From an uncultured Clostridia bacterium (GTDB taxonomy: Bacteria > Bacillota > Clostridia > Peptostreptococcales > Anaerovoracaceae), in the NCBI GenBank assembly GCA_934277655.1, contig CAKQVC010000083.1:1-7799 (forward strand): 7,799 nucleotides of DNA, in the 5' to 3' direction. This document shows, piece by piece, positions 1 through 6,903 of this stretch. The position numbers and the translations under genes are program-made. The first letter of the stretch is position 1, and every line of letters begins with the position of its first letter. The notes beneath the pieces were generated by a model that worked only from the letters and a program-made list of their open reading frames with translations, was not told where the DNA came from and ran no database searches.

Positions 1-635
1 CCTATATCCTCTTTCTCCCAGGCAGATAAGATTTTTTTGCCGTCAGTCAGGTGCGGATTTACCTTAGAGGCCGCTTTAACCAGGGAAGTTACGGAAGCAC
101 AGTCTTCATAGAAAACGGGAAATCCCTCTTTGTCAAAAAGCTGCATCATTCCAAATTCTCCAGCGGAAAAGGCAGCTCCCCGGTAGATCTTCCGGTCATG
201 GATAATCCCTCCGCCGACAGCTGTTCCAAAGACAAGACAGAGACTGTCATCATATTCTTTTGATGCACCGAAAGCACTTTCCGCTATAGCCGCACAGTTG
301 CCGTCATTTTCTATGATAACCGGAATATCAGGGTTTCCAAGCCCTTCTTTTATACGTGTGCATAGAGGTGTTCCGCTGTAATCCGGAAATAAATCCGGTG
401 GATCGAAAATGATAACACCGTGTGAAAAATCTACCTGACCACGGGTGCTGATACCGATTCCGTCAAGAGGACTTTGTGCGTTTTCTTCAATTAAAACCTG
501 AATCAGCGTCTGGATCATATTTTCTGAACCGAGCTGCGGATTTGTTTGTATAAACTGCGTGCAAGAAAGCTCTAAACCATTGAAAATACTATGTTTTATG
601 AACGTTCCACCAATATCGAAAACTGAAATTTTCAT
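1..635 (-). CDS. ROK-family sugar kinase-like protein (partial, C-terminus beyond left edge)
   Basis: The first 211 codons are present; the gene continues off the window. The ATG at 635-633 follows AGGAG (645-641) with a 5-nt spacer. Seen in the translation: an N-terminal phosphate-binding DIGGT (D7-T11), the substrate/catalytic-base motif ENDGN (E109, N110, D111), a second phosphate loop FGTAVGGGI (136-144) and GEFG (159-162). Together these define the ROK (repressor, ORF, kinase) fold of cytoplasmic sugar kinases, and there is no N-terminal helix-turn-helix, so it is kinase-like rather than a repressor. Two oddities: the usual His of GEIGH is Met163, and the zinc-binding CxCGxxGC that normally follows is absent, replaced by a segment around YEDCASVTSLV (177-187). 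A zinc-less subgroup of Firmicute ROK proteins exists as far as I recall, so this need not mean loss of function. It is divergent from the opp operon. Its sugar substrate cannot be told from sequence; glucose, N-acetylmannosamine and beta-glucosides are all possible family substrates. Confidence 0.88.
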   Translation of the reverse strand, partial: MKISVFDIGGTFIKHSIFNGLELSCTQFIQTNPQLGSENMIQTLIQVLIEENAQSPLDGIGISTRGQVDFSHGVIIFDPPDLFPDYSGTPLCTRIKEGLGNPDIPVIIENDGNCAAIAESAFGASKEYDDSLCLVFGTAVGGGIIHDRKIYRGAAFSAGEFGMMQLFDKEGFPVFYEDCASVTSLVKAASKVNPHLTDGKKILSAWEKEDI

Positions 636-683
636 GGACTCTCCTTTTTCTTTTCACGATATCAACTAAGACTCTTTGCGTAA

Positions 684-712
684 ATCATACCATGAGTTTT
701 ACAAAAAAGCAA
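684..712 (-). promoter_or_regulatory. Candidate sigma-A promoter for the ROK kinase gene
   Basis: On the minus strand a TTGCTT -35 box (712-707) and a TATGAT -10 box (689-684) are separated by exactly 17 nt. This would give a transcript starting near 677 with a leader of about 40 nt before the ATG at 635. The -35 box is imperfect (4 of 6 consensus), so this is a plausible rather than certain promoter. It lies back to back with the opp promoter. Confidence 0.5.
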
Positions 713-734
713 TTTCTTTTAAGTACTATTTCAA

Positions 735-763
735 TTGACATGGCAAACAATAGATGATATACT
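735..763 (+). promoter_or_regulatory. Strong sigma-A promoter of the opp operon (extended -10)
   Basis: A perfect TTGACA -35 box (735-740), a 17-nt spacer and a TATACT -10 box (758-763, 5 of 6 consensus) are present. A TG lies one base upstream of the -10 (755-756), giving an extended -10. The transcript should start at about 769-771, leaving a leader of roughly 70 nt before oppA. A promoter this good would be active by default, which fits control by a repressor at the overlapping palindrome. Confidence 0.85.
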
Positions 764-764
764 G

Positions 765-785
765 TTAATAACATGATGTTAATAA
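765..785 (+). promoter_or_regulatory. Candidate repressor operator (21-bp palindrome over the opp transcription start)
   Basis: Two 10-bp arms, TTAATAACAT and ATGTTAATAA, flank a central G at 775. Nine of ten positions pair as an inverted repeat; the only break is A768 against A782. The inner 13 bp (769-781) are perfect. The site begins 1 nt after the -10 box and covers about -5 to +15, where a bound dimer would block initiation. ROK and LacI-type repressors use dyads of this size. The ROK regulator encoded at the end of this operon is the obvious candidate to bind it, by inference only. Confidence 0.6.
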
Positions 786-826
786 TATAACGTCGAGTAT
801 CTTTAAAAAGAAAATATTAAAGAAAG

Positions 827-833
827 AAAGGTG
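827..833 (+). promoter_or_regulatory. Ribosome binding site of oppA
   Basis: AAAGGTG lies 7 nt before the ATG at 841, within a purine-rich leader (roughly 805-831). It supports the oppA start, which is also the only one that gives an intact lipoprotein signal peptide. Confidence 0.7.
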
Positions 834-840
834 CATCATT

Positions 841-2775
841 ATGAGAACGAAGAGACTGATTTCATTACTGTTGGTTCTGGCAATGACCTTTACATTGGCT
901 GCATGCGGCGGCAATGAAAATGGATCCGCAGATGGCGACAGCGATTCTCCGTACGTAGAAAATGCGACTTACCATTATCTGTATTCCCGTGAAGCGGCGA
1001 CCATGAACTATTTGAAAACATCTACAACAGATGATTTCAAATCCAGTGCCAACTTTGTAGACACGTTGATCGAATATGATCAGTACGGCATCGAGCAGCC
1101 TTGTCTGGCTGAATCCTGGACTTCCAGTGATGATGGTCTGACATGGACCTTCAACCTGAGAAAAGGCGTGAAATGGTACGACAATCAGGGCAATGAATAC
1201 GGAGAAGTAACAGCAGATGACTTTGTTTATGGTATTCAGTACGTTTTAACACCAAAGAACGAATCGAACACGGTAGATAATGTCTGCAACGTTATTAAGA
1301 ATGCAAGAGCTTACTATAATGGTGACATCAAGGACTTCTCGAAAGTCGGCGTTCGCGCAGTTGACGACTATACATTAGAATATACTCTGTCTGAAAGCTG
1401 CCCGTACTTCCTTTCTGTACTGACATATGTCTGCTTCATGCCGGCAAACCGCCAGTTCGTTGAAAGCTGTGGAGATTCCTTCGGGACATCTGCAGATACA
1501 CTGCTTTACTGCGGCGCTTATATCTGCGAATCCTGGGAACCACAGGCAAACAGCATCTGGGTAAAGAATGAAAACTACTGGGATAAAGATAAAGTATATA
1601 TCGCAAGAATCGAAGGTACATACAATGCAGAAGCAGATACGCTTGCTCCTGAAATGTACAAGAGAGGCGAAATTGATGAAGCAAACATCACAACAAGCAT
1701 TCTGGACGACTGGCTGAATGATGAATCAACGAAAGACAGCGTACGTCCGAACCGTCCGACCTACGACGCAATGTGGTGGTTCTTCGATTTTGAACCGAAA
1801 TTCGATAAGCAGTATGACAGCGAAAACTACAAGCTGGCTGTAAACAACGCTGCATGGAGAAAATCTATTGCCAAGGGTATTGATAAAGTTAAAGCAATGG
1901 CTTGCTACGATCCATACAGCCCGGAAGTATGCATGATGAATACTATCACTCCTCCAAACTTTGTATCCATCGACGGCAAGGATTATACACAGATCGGAGA
2001 GCTGGCTGACATCAGCAATAACAACTCTTTCAATGAAGAAGAAGCACTGAAGTATAAGGAACAGGCAATCAAAGAACTGACAGAAGCAGGATGTAAATTC
2101 CCTGTAGTCGTTCCTTACTACTATCGTACAGACGAAGTAAACCAGGATTCCGTTGCACAGGTTGTAGAACAGCAGTTGGAAGGACTTCTTGGAAGTGATT
2201 ATATCGATCTGGTACTGATCGCTGGTCCGGCTACAAACTATACAACGGAAGTAAGAAGCACCGGTAAGTTCGGATTCATTGAAGAAGGATGGGGCCCTGA
2301 CTATGCCGATCCGGAAACTTATGCAGAACCTTGGGGAGTTGACTGGTCTTACAACTGGACGAACAGCTGTACAGATCCGGATTACCTGACTGGATATAAG
2401 TATACAAAAGAAGATTATAAGAACGGTATCATCACAGAAAAAGATTCCATCGGCAAGACTCAGAAAGTTTATGACAAGATGATCCTGGAAGCTAAAGCTG
2501 AAAAGACAGACCTGACGAAGAGATATGAACTCTTTGCGAAGGCAGAAGCATGGCTGATTGAAGAAGCATTCGTTATTCCTCTGCGTGTTCACTCCAACGG
2601 ATATGTGGCATCGAAGTTATCTGTATTCGACGGAGAGTATTCTCCATTTGGCGTTTGCGTATGGAAATATAAAGGCAAACATGTTATGAAAGAAGCAATG
2701 AGCATGGATGAATATAATGAGCAGTATAGCGCATGGGAAAGCGAAAGAGCAGAAGCTCTGAACGCAGCGAAGTAA
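841..2775 (+). CDS. oppA: Opp/Ami-type oligopeptide-binding lipoprotein (family 5 solute-binding protein)
   Basis: A 644-residue extracellular substrate receptor for the ABC importer encoded downstream. Residues 1-21 form a lipoprotein signal peptide with basic residues, a hydrophobic core and lipobox LAAC, so Cys22 should be lipidated and anchor it to the outer face of the membrane. The mature part matches the SBP_bac_5 pattern: LAESW (89-93), DGLTWTFNLRKGVKW (98-112), VTADDFVYG (123-131), VGVRAVDDYTLEYTL (169-183), PPNFVSIDGKDY (371-382) and the hallmark GWGPDYADPETY (483-494). Several of these resemble my memory of pneumococcal AmiA, including overall length (about 650). Family role: binds oligopeptides of varied sequence; some relatives bind oligosaccharides, and the ROK neighbours here leave that open. 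First gene of the operon, followed by a stem-loop at 2800-2827. The mature chain has 12 Cys besides the lipidated one, unusual for an exported protein and more compatible with an anaerobe. Function of the family is sure; the ligand is not. Confidence 0.93.
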   Translation: MRTKRLISLLLVLAMTFTLAACGGNENGSADGDSDSPYVENATYHYLYSREAATMNYLKTSTTDDFKSSANFVDTLIEYDQYGIEQPCLAESWTSSDDGLTWTFNLRKGVKWYDNQGNEYGEVTADDFVYGIQYVLTPKNESNTVDNVCNVIKNARAYYNGDIKDFSKVGVRAVDDYTLEYTLSESCPYFLSVLTYVCFMPANRQFVESCGDSFGTSADTLLYCGAYICESWEPQANSIWVKNENYWDKDKVYIARIEGTYNAEADTLAPEMYKRGEIDEANITTSILDDWLNDESTKDSVRPNRPTYDAMWWFFDFEPKFDKQYDSENYKLAVNNAAWRKSIAKGIDKVKAMACYDPYSPEVCMMNTITPPNFVSIDGKDYTQIGELADISNNNSFNEEEALKYKEQAIKELTEAGCKFPVVVPYYYRTDEVNQDSVAQVVEQQLEGLLGSDYIDLVLIAGPATNYTTEVRSTGKFGFIEEGWGPDYADPETYAEPWGVDWSYNWTNSCTDPDYLTGYKYTKEDYKNGIITEKDSIGKTQKVYDKMILEAKAEKTDLTKRYELFAKAEAWLIEEAFVIPLRVHSNGYVASKLSVFDGEYSPFGVCVWKYKGKHVMKEAMSMDEYNEQYSAWESERAEALNAAK

Positions 2776-2799
2776 AACTAGATTCAACTTTTATGGCGC

Positions 2800-2827
2800 A
2801 GCTGGCATTGCGATGGCAATGCCAGCT
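2800..2827 (+). terminator. Intercistronic stem-loop after oppA (leaky terminator or mRNA stabiliser)
   Basis: A perfect 12-bp inverted repeat (2800-2811 with 2816-2827; left arm AGCTGGCATTGC) closes a 4-nt GATG loop, 24 nt after the oppA stop. The downstream tract, TGCTTTAAAATAA, is only weakly U-rich, so termination is probably partial. Such hairpins between the binding-protein gene and the permease genes of ABC operons commonly give much more binding protein than membrane components. No new promoter is evident between it and oppB. Confidence 0.7.
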
Positions 2828-2845
2828 TGCTTTAAAATAAGAGAA

Positions 2846-2852
2846 AAAGGAG
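2846..2852 (+). promoter_or_regulatory. Ribosome binding site that decides the oppB start
   Basis: AAAGGAG ends 1 nt before a GTG at 2854 and 13 nt before an ATG at 2866. One nucleotide is too close for initiation, so the ATG is preferred although its spacing is longer than ideal. Confidence 0.6.
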
Positions 2853-2865
2853 CGTGAGAAAGCGA

Positions 2866-3810
2866 ATGCTGAAATATACTTTAAAAAGACTTTTGGGTGC
2901 ACTTTTCAGTCTTTTCGTCATCGTTACAGTAATTTTTATCCTGCTGCGCTTTATGCCGATTGAAGGTTTTTTAGGTGCAAATTATGATAAGCTGAGTGCT
3001 GATACTGTGCAGTCCCTGCTCAACGAAAAAGGGCTTCTTGACCCGATCCCTGTCCAGCTGATGCATTTTTACGGCGATCTGCTCCACGGTGATCTGGGCG
3101 AATCATGGGTATACCGTACCGGTTATCCGATTGCAGATATTTTAAAAACAAAGATTCCGATTTCCTTGAAAATCGGGTTATGGTCACAGGTCCTGGCGCT
3201 GGCTGCAGGCATTCCGATGGGTGCATTTATGGCACATAAAAAAGGACAAATATGGGATAAATTAGGAACCGGCTTCATCGTTGTTGTGGAAGCACTTCCG
3301 GCTGCTATTTATCATTTATTTATTCAATTATACGGAACCAGCCTTACCGGGCTGCCACTGGTGTACAGTGCAAGCAATCCGGTCAGCTTGATTCTTCCGA
3401 TCGTGTCAATCTCTTTAGGCAGTATCGCAGGGTATGCGTTATGGATGAGAAGATATATGCTGGATAATATGAACATGGACTATGTGAAACTGGCACAGGC
3501 AAAGGGCGTAAGCGGACGCGACATCATGATGAAACACGTTTTCAGAAACGCTTTTGTTCCGATGGCACAGTTCCTGCCGGGATCCATTCTGATGACGATC
3601 ATCGGATCCATTTATGTTGAACACTTATACTCGATTCCAGGAACAGGCGGACTTCTGATCGACGTTATCCAGCGTCAGGATAACTCCATGGTACAAGTAC
3701 TGGTACTGCTTTATTCGGCTATCGGTATCCTAGGAATGTTCCTTGGAGACTTTTTCATGGGACTTTTAGATCCACGTATTAAACTGGCAAAAGGGGAGGG
3801 AAATCGATGA
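2866..3810 (+). CDS. oppB: Oligopeptide ABC transporter permease OppB
   Basis: A 314-residue inner-membrane permease that forms the translocation channel with OppC. The chosen ATG gives MLKYTLKRLL, the standard OppB opening; a GTG 12 nt upstream would add four residues but sits against the ribosome binding site. Visible features: first membrane helix about 11-29, GDLGES (75-80) in the external region, a helix about 102-123, further helices around 137-155, 173-192, 236-250 and 276-301, and the cytoplasmic coupling loop LAQAKGVSGRDIMMKH (209-224), the EAA-type motif that docks on the ATPases. IPGTGGL (257-263) and the terminal LLDPRIK (300-306) are family hallmarks. Length is normal for OppB and far shorter than pneumococcal AmiC (about 500), which has an enlarged external loop. 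It overlaps oppC by 4 nt (ATGA), so the two are probably translationally coupled. Confidence 0.92.
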   Translation: MLKYTLKRLLGALFSLFVIVTVIFILLRFMPIEGFLGANYDKLSADTVQSLLNEKGLLDPIPVQLMHFYGDLLHGDLGESWVYRTGYPIADILKTKIPISLKIGLWSQVLALAAGIPMGAFMAHKKGQIWDKLGTGFIVVVEALPAAIYHLFIQLYGTSLTGLPLVYSASNPVSLILPIVSISLGSIAGYALWMRRYMLDNMNMDYVKLAQAKGVSGRDIMMKHVFRNAFVPMAQFLPGSILMTIIGSIYVEHLYSIPGTGGLLIDVIQRQDNSMVQVLVLLYSAIGILGMFLGDFFMGLLDPRIKLAKGEGNR

Positions 3811-4880
3811 AACACAATCTAAAAATGAATCTTCTTTGCCGTAAAGTAGAAGAACTGGAAGAAAACATGAACAATGGAATGGACATGGAGAAAAGCGGGT
3901 TTGACCCTTCTTATAAAGATGTTCTGACAGAAGAGGAAATCGCAGCGATCCCCGCAGATATGTTTGTTCCATCAGAATTCGATGCAAAGGAAGCGGAAAA
4001 AGTAAGCTACTCCAACTATTCCTACTGGAGAAGCACGCTAAAACACTTCTGGAAGAATAAAATTGTTGCAGTTTTGGTAATTGCTCTGGTAGTGCTGATC
4101 CTCTTTACGATCATTCAGCCGTATCTTCCGGGACAGCGTCCCGCAACCTTGATTAACAATGATCCGACTACAGGCATGCACCTCAGAAATCTTCCACCAA
4201 GCAGTGAATTTTGGTTCGGGACTAATGACATCGGGCAGGACTTATGGGCAAGAATCTGGGCAGGAACCAGAACTTCACTGTTTATCGGCATCGTAGTTGC
4301 ATTGTCCGACCTGGTAGTAGGAATGATCCTGGGACTGATTTGGGGTTATGTCCGCAAAGTTGATAAAGTCTTTACAGAACTGTATAACATTATCAGCAAT
4401 ATTCCGCAGACTTTGATTCTGATTCTGGTTTCCTACATACTCAGACCAAGTCTGACAACTATTATCATCTCCATGTGTATGGTAGGCTGGATTGCCATGG
4501 CAAGATTTGTGCGAAACCAGGTTATTTTTATCAGAGACCGAGATTTCAACCTGGCATCCCGTTGCCTGGGATCGTCTACGGGAAAAATTATTGTACGAAA
4601 CCTGATTCCGCAGCTTGTTTCTGTTGTATCGCTGCAGACCGTTCTCGCAATCCCGGGGGCTATGGGTGATGAAGTATTCCTTACTTATATCGGACTGGGA
4701 CTTCCAGTTTCTATCCCGTCACTGGGTAACCTTGTAAACGACGGCCGTGTCCTGATGATGTCAGAGCCATTGCGGTATCAGTTGCTGTTCCCAGCTGCGG
4801 TTATCGCTTTTATCACGATCGCATTTTATGTTATCGGAAACGCCTTTGCAGACGCATCGGATCCGAAGAATCACGTATAG
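3807..4880 (+). CDS. oppC: Oligopeptide ABC transporter permease OppC
   Basis: A 357-residue partner permease of OppB. GGGGAGGG (3793-3800) lies 6 nt before the ATG, which overlaps the oppB stop in ATGA. Residues 1-85 are an unusually long, charged cytoplasmic N-terminus, including an acidic stretch EELEEN (15-20) and TEEEIAAIPADMFVPSEF (41-58). Then come the first membrane helix (about 86-106), the OppC signature FGTNDIGQDLWAR (137-149), helices about 156-180 and 199-230, the coupling loop FNLASRCLGSSTGKIIVRN (247-265), EVFLTYIGLGLP (289-300), a helix about 326-345 and the terminal DASDPK (349-354). Typical family length is about 300-345, so the N-terminus is somewhat extended; a downstream start at Met21 (3867) would shorten it to 337 residues, but the ribosome binding site and stop overlap favour 3807. 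Twelve bases separate it from oppD. Confidence 0.92.
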   Translation: MKHNLKMNLLCRKVEELEENMNNGMDMEKSGFDPSYKDVLTEEEIAAIPADMFVPSEFDAKEAEKVSYSNYSYWRSTLKHFWKNKIVAVLVIALVVLILFTIIQPYLPGQRPATLINNDPTTGMHLRNLPPSSEFWFGTNDIGQDLWARIWAGTRTSLFIGIVVALSDLVVGMILGLIWGYVRKVDKVFTELYNIISNIPQTLILILVSYILRPSLTTIIISMCMVGWIAMARFVRNQVIFIRDRDFNLASRCLGSSTGKIIVRNLIPQLVSVVSLQTVLAIPGAMGDEVFLTYIGLGLPVSIPSLGNLVNDGRVLMMSEPLRYQLLFPAAVIAFITIAFYVIGNAFADASDPKNHV

Positions 4881-4892
4881 AGGAGGCAAGTC

Positions 4893-5954
4893 ATGGAAGC
4901 AAATAAAAAAGAAACCATTATCTCTGTACGGAACCTACATGTAAAATTTAACCTCCGCGGTCAGCAGCTTCATGCTCTCCGTGGGATTTCCATGGACATC
5001 TATAAAGGGGAAAGCCTGGCAATCGTGGGAGAGTCCGGCTCGGGAAAGTCTGTTTTCATCAAAAATTTCATGGGACTTTTGGATAAGAATGGCTGGGTTG
5101 ACAGCGGTGAGATCTGGTATGAAGGACAGGATTTGATAAAACTGAAAGATGAAAAAACCTGGAGAAAAATCCGCGGTGGCAAGATCGCTATGGTCATGCA
5201 GGATCCAATGACAAGCTTGAATCCTCTGAAAACTATCGGATGGCAGATCGGAGAAGCACTTCGCATCCACCAGGGATTAAAAGGCGAAGAAGCCAACGCT
5301 AAAATAGCGGAGATCCTTACGGACGTTGGGATCGCAGAACCGGAAAGAAGGATGAAACAGTATCCGCATGAATTCTCTGGTGGTATGAGACAAAGAGTTG
5401 TTATCGCCATTGCTTTGGCATGCAACCCTGAAATTTTGATCTGCGACGAGCCGACAACGGCACTGGACGTTACGATTCAGGCACAGATCCTCCAGTTGTT
5501 AAAGGAATTAAAAACAAAACATGATCTTACGACCATATATATTACTCACGACCTGGGTGTTGTAGCCAATGTAGCGGATCGTATTGCGGTTATGTATGCC
5601 GGCGACATCATCGAAGTCGGCGAGTGCGAAGAAATCTTCTTCGACCCGCAGCATCCGTATACCTGGTCTCTGTTAAGTTCATTGCCGCAGCTTGCTGGCA
5701 GTGAAGAAGAGCTTTACTGCATTCAGGGAACACCGCCGAATCTGTTTCAGCAGATTCGCGGAGACGCTTTTGCTCCGAGAAATCCGTGGGCACTGAAAGT
5801 TGATTTCCACTATCGCCCGCCATATTTTCAGGTCAGCCCGACACATCGGGCCAAAACCTGGCTTCTTGACCCGAGAGCACCGAAGATTGATCCGCCGGAT
5901 GCGATTCGCAGGCTGAGAGAAATGGGAAAGGAGGATGAGACCGATGAAAACTGA
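4893..5954 (+). CDS. oppD: Oligopeptide ABC transporter ATP-binding protein OppD
   Basis: A 353-residue cytoplasmic ATPase that powers import together with OppF. AGGAGG (4881-4886) lies 6 nt before the ATG. Complete nucleotide-binding machinery is visible: Walker A GESGSGKS (46-53), Q-loop Q103 in [13 protein letters not shown] signature FSGGMRQR (161-168), Walker B ILICDEP (181-187, catalytic E186), D-loop ALD (190-192) and H-loop H219. The C-terminal oligopeptide-transporter domain begins near GTPPNL (279-284). In many relatives this region carries four Cys that ligate an iron-sulfur cluster; here the equivalent stretch reads GDAFAPRN (290-297) and has no Cys, as I recall for Gram-positive AmiE-like proteins. 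[14 protein letters not shown] (317-330) also matches that subgroup. The gene overlaps oppF by 11 nt. Peptide/nickel paralogues such as DppD are alternatives by family, but the full gene set supports Opp/Ami. Confidence 0.92.
   Translation: MEANKKETIISVRNLHVKFNLRGQQLHALRGISMDIYKGESLAIVGESGSGKSVFIKNFMGLLDKNGWVDSGEIWYEGQDLIKLKDEKTWRKIRGGKIAMVMQDPMTSLNPLKTIGWQIGEALRIHQGLKGEEANAKIAEILTDVGIAEPERRMKQYPHEFSGGMRQRVVIAIALACNPEILICDEPTTALDVTIQAQILQLLKELKTKHDLTTIYITHDLGVVANVADRIAVMYAGDIIEVGECEEIFFDPQHPYTWSLLSSLPQLAGSEEELYCIQGTPPNLFQQIRGDAFAPRNPWALKVDFHYRPPYFQVSPTHRAKTWLLDPRAPKIDPPDAIRRLREMGKEDETDEN
5928..5934 (+). promoter_or_regulatory. Ribosome binding site that decides the oppF start
   Basis: AAGGAGG ends directly against an ATG at 5935, leaving no spacer, but lies 9 nt before the in-frame ATG at 5944. 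The second ATG is therefore the likely start. The site lies inside the oppD coding sequence. Confidence 0.8.
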
Positions 5955-6903
5955 TAAGAAAGAAATCCTGCTGGACGTACGGAACCTTGATGTTACTTTT
6001 GGAAAGGGAAAAAAGACTTTTCATGCAATCAAGAGTGTAAGCTTTTACATTTATAAAGGGGAAACCTTTGGGCTGGTAGGAGAATCCGGTTCAGGAAAGA
6101 CCACCATCGGAAGATCCATTATCCGTATTAACCAGACCAGTGGCGGAGAAATCTTGTATAAAGGCAAGAAGATTAACGGCAAGTTATCGAAAGAAGAAGA
6201 TCGAGAGGTCATCCGTAACATACAGATGATTTTCCAGGATCCGATGGCAAGTCTGAATGAACGTGCCAAAGTAAGTGATATTGTGCTGGAAGGGCTTATG
6301 AAGATTCATCCGAATATGTCCGAGGAAGAGAAAAAAGCAAAGGTAGAAGAAGCCTTGACTTCTGTAGGACTGCTGCCTGAGTTTGCAAGCCGCTTCCCAC
6401 ACGAATTTTCCGGAGGGCAGAGACAGCGGATTGGAATTGCAAGATGTCTTGCGATGAATCCGGAATTTATCATTGCCGATGAACCGATTTCTGCATTGGA
6501 TGTATCCATTCGTGCCCAAGTATTAAATTTACTGATCCGTTTTCAGAAGGAAAGGGAGCTTACCTATCTGTTTATTGCACATGATCTGTCGGTAGTGCGC
6601 TTTATTGCAGATCGCATTGCGGTTATCCGAAAAGGCGAGATCGTAGAAATGGCGGAGACCGAAAGGCTTTTCCGTAATCCGCTCCATCCATATACCAGAG
6701 CGCTTCTTTCTGCAGTTCCAATCCCGAACCCACGCCTGGAAAAGAAGAAAAAGTTACAAATTTATGACCCTTTCTGCTATAATGATGATGGACAAACTCT
6801 GGAATGGGTTGAGATTGAGCCGGAACATTTCGTTTTGGCAACTCCTTCGGAGGTAAGTCAATATCGTGAAATTACGGAAGCAAGGAAGGCGGAACAAGTG
6901 TGA
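5944..6903 (+). CDS. oppF: Oligopeptide ABC transporter ATP-binding protein OppF
   Basis: A 319-residue cytoplasmic ATPase, second of the OppD/OppF pair. Start at the second ATG, giving [10 protein letters not shown]; the first, 9 nt upstream, abuts the ribosome binding site. Motifs: Walker A GESGSGKT (46-53), Q-loop Q98 in FQDPMASLN, signature FSGGQRQR (155-162), Walker B FIIADEP (175-181, catalytic E180), H-loop H213. All catalytic residues are intact, so both ATP sites of the heterodimer should be competent. The C-terminal tail from about 265, with LQIYDP (271-276), IEPEHFVLA (291-299) and SQYREI (305-310), resembles the AmiF/OppF tail of Gram-positive peptide importers rather than the HPY/iron-sulfur type. 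The start lies 11 nt inside oppD and the stop overlaps the start of the following regulator gene by 4 nt (GTGA), indicating a single coupled translation unit. Confidence 0.92.
   Translation: MKTDKKEILLDVRNLDVTFGKGKKTFHAIKSVSFYIYKGETFGLVGESGSGKTTIGRSIIRINQTSGGEILYKGKKINGKLSKEEDREVIRNIQMIFQDPMASLNERAKVSDIVLEGLMKIHPNMSEEEKKAKVEEALTSVGLLPEFASRFPHEFSGGQRQRIGIARCLAMNPEFIIADEPISALDVSIRAQVLNLLIRFQKERELTYLFIAHDLSVVRFIADRIAVIRKGEIVEMAETERLFRNPLHPYTRALLSAVPIPNPRLEKKKKLQIYDPFCYNDDGQTLEWVEIEPEHFVLATPSEVSQYREITEARKAEQV
6882..6892 (+). promoter_or_regulatory. Ribosome binding site of the ROK regulator (GTG start)
   Basis: AAGGAAGGCGG lies at the end of oppF, 7 nt before the GTG at 6900. A second good site, AAAAGGAG (6944-6951), lies 8 nt before an in-frame ATG at 6960, so a shorter form is possible. 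Confidence 0.55.

Noticed and set aside
51..263. 70-codon open frame on the plus strand at the left edge
   Set aside because: It is the antisense shadow of the ROK kinase gene, which shows clear ROK motifs on the minus strand through this stretch.
671..690. Possible catabolite-response (CcpA) site in the divergent region
   Set aside because: The TTTGCGTAAA stretch does not meet the spacing or key positions of the cre consensus on either strand.
800..823. Possible leader hairpin TCTTTAA / TTAAAGA before oppA
   Set aside because: Only seven AT-rich pairs with a 10-nt loop and no associated terminator or conserved riboswitch pattern; unlikely to be stable.
1726..2592. 288-codon open frame antisense to oppA
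   Set aside because: It lies wholly inside oppA, whose product is clearly recognisable along its full length. The antisense translation shows no known motif, is rich in Phe, Cys, Ile and Ser, and is explained by oppA codon usage.
2854..2865. GTG at 2854 as oppB start
   Set aside because: It leaves only 1 nt after the AGGAG; the ATG at 2866 gives the standard OppB N-terminus MLKYTLKRLL.
4935..5425. Overlapping minus-strand frames of 111 and 141 codons within oppD
   Set aside because: They run antisense to the Walker A, Q-loop and signature regions of an intact ATPase. Similar shadows occur antisense to oppF at the same relative place, as expected from paralogous sequence.
5935..5943. ATG at 5935 as oppF start
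   Set aside because: It directly abuts the AAGGAGG ribosome binding site with no spacer; the ATG at 5944 has a 9-nt spacer.
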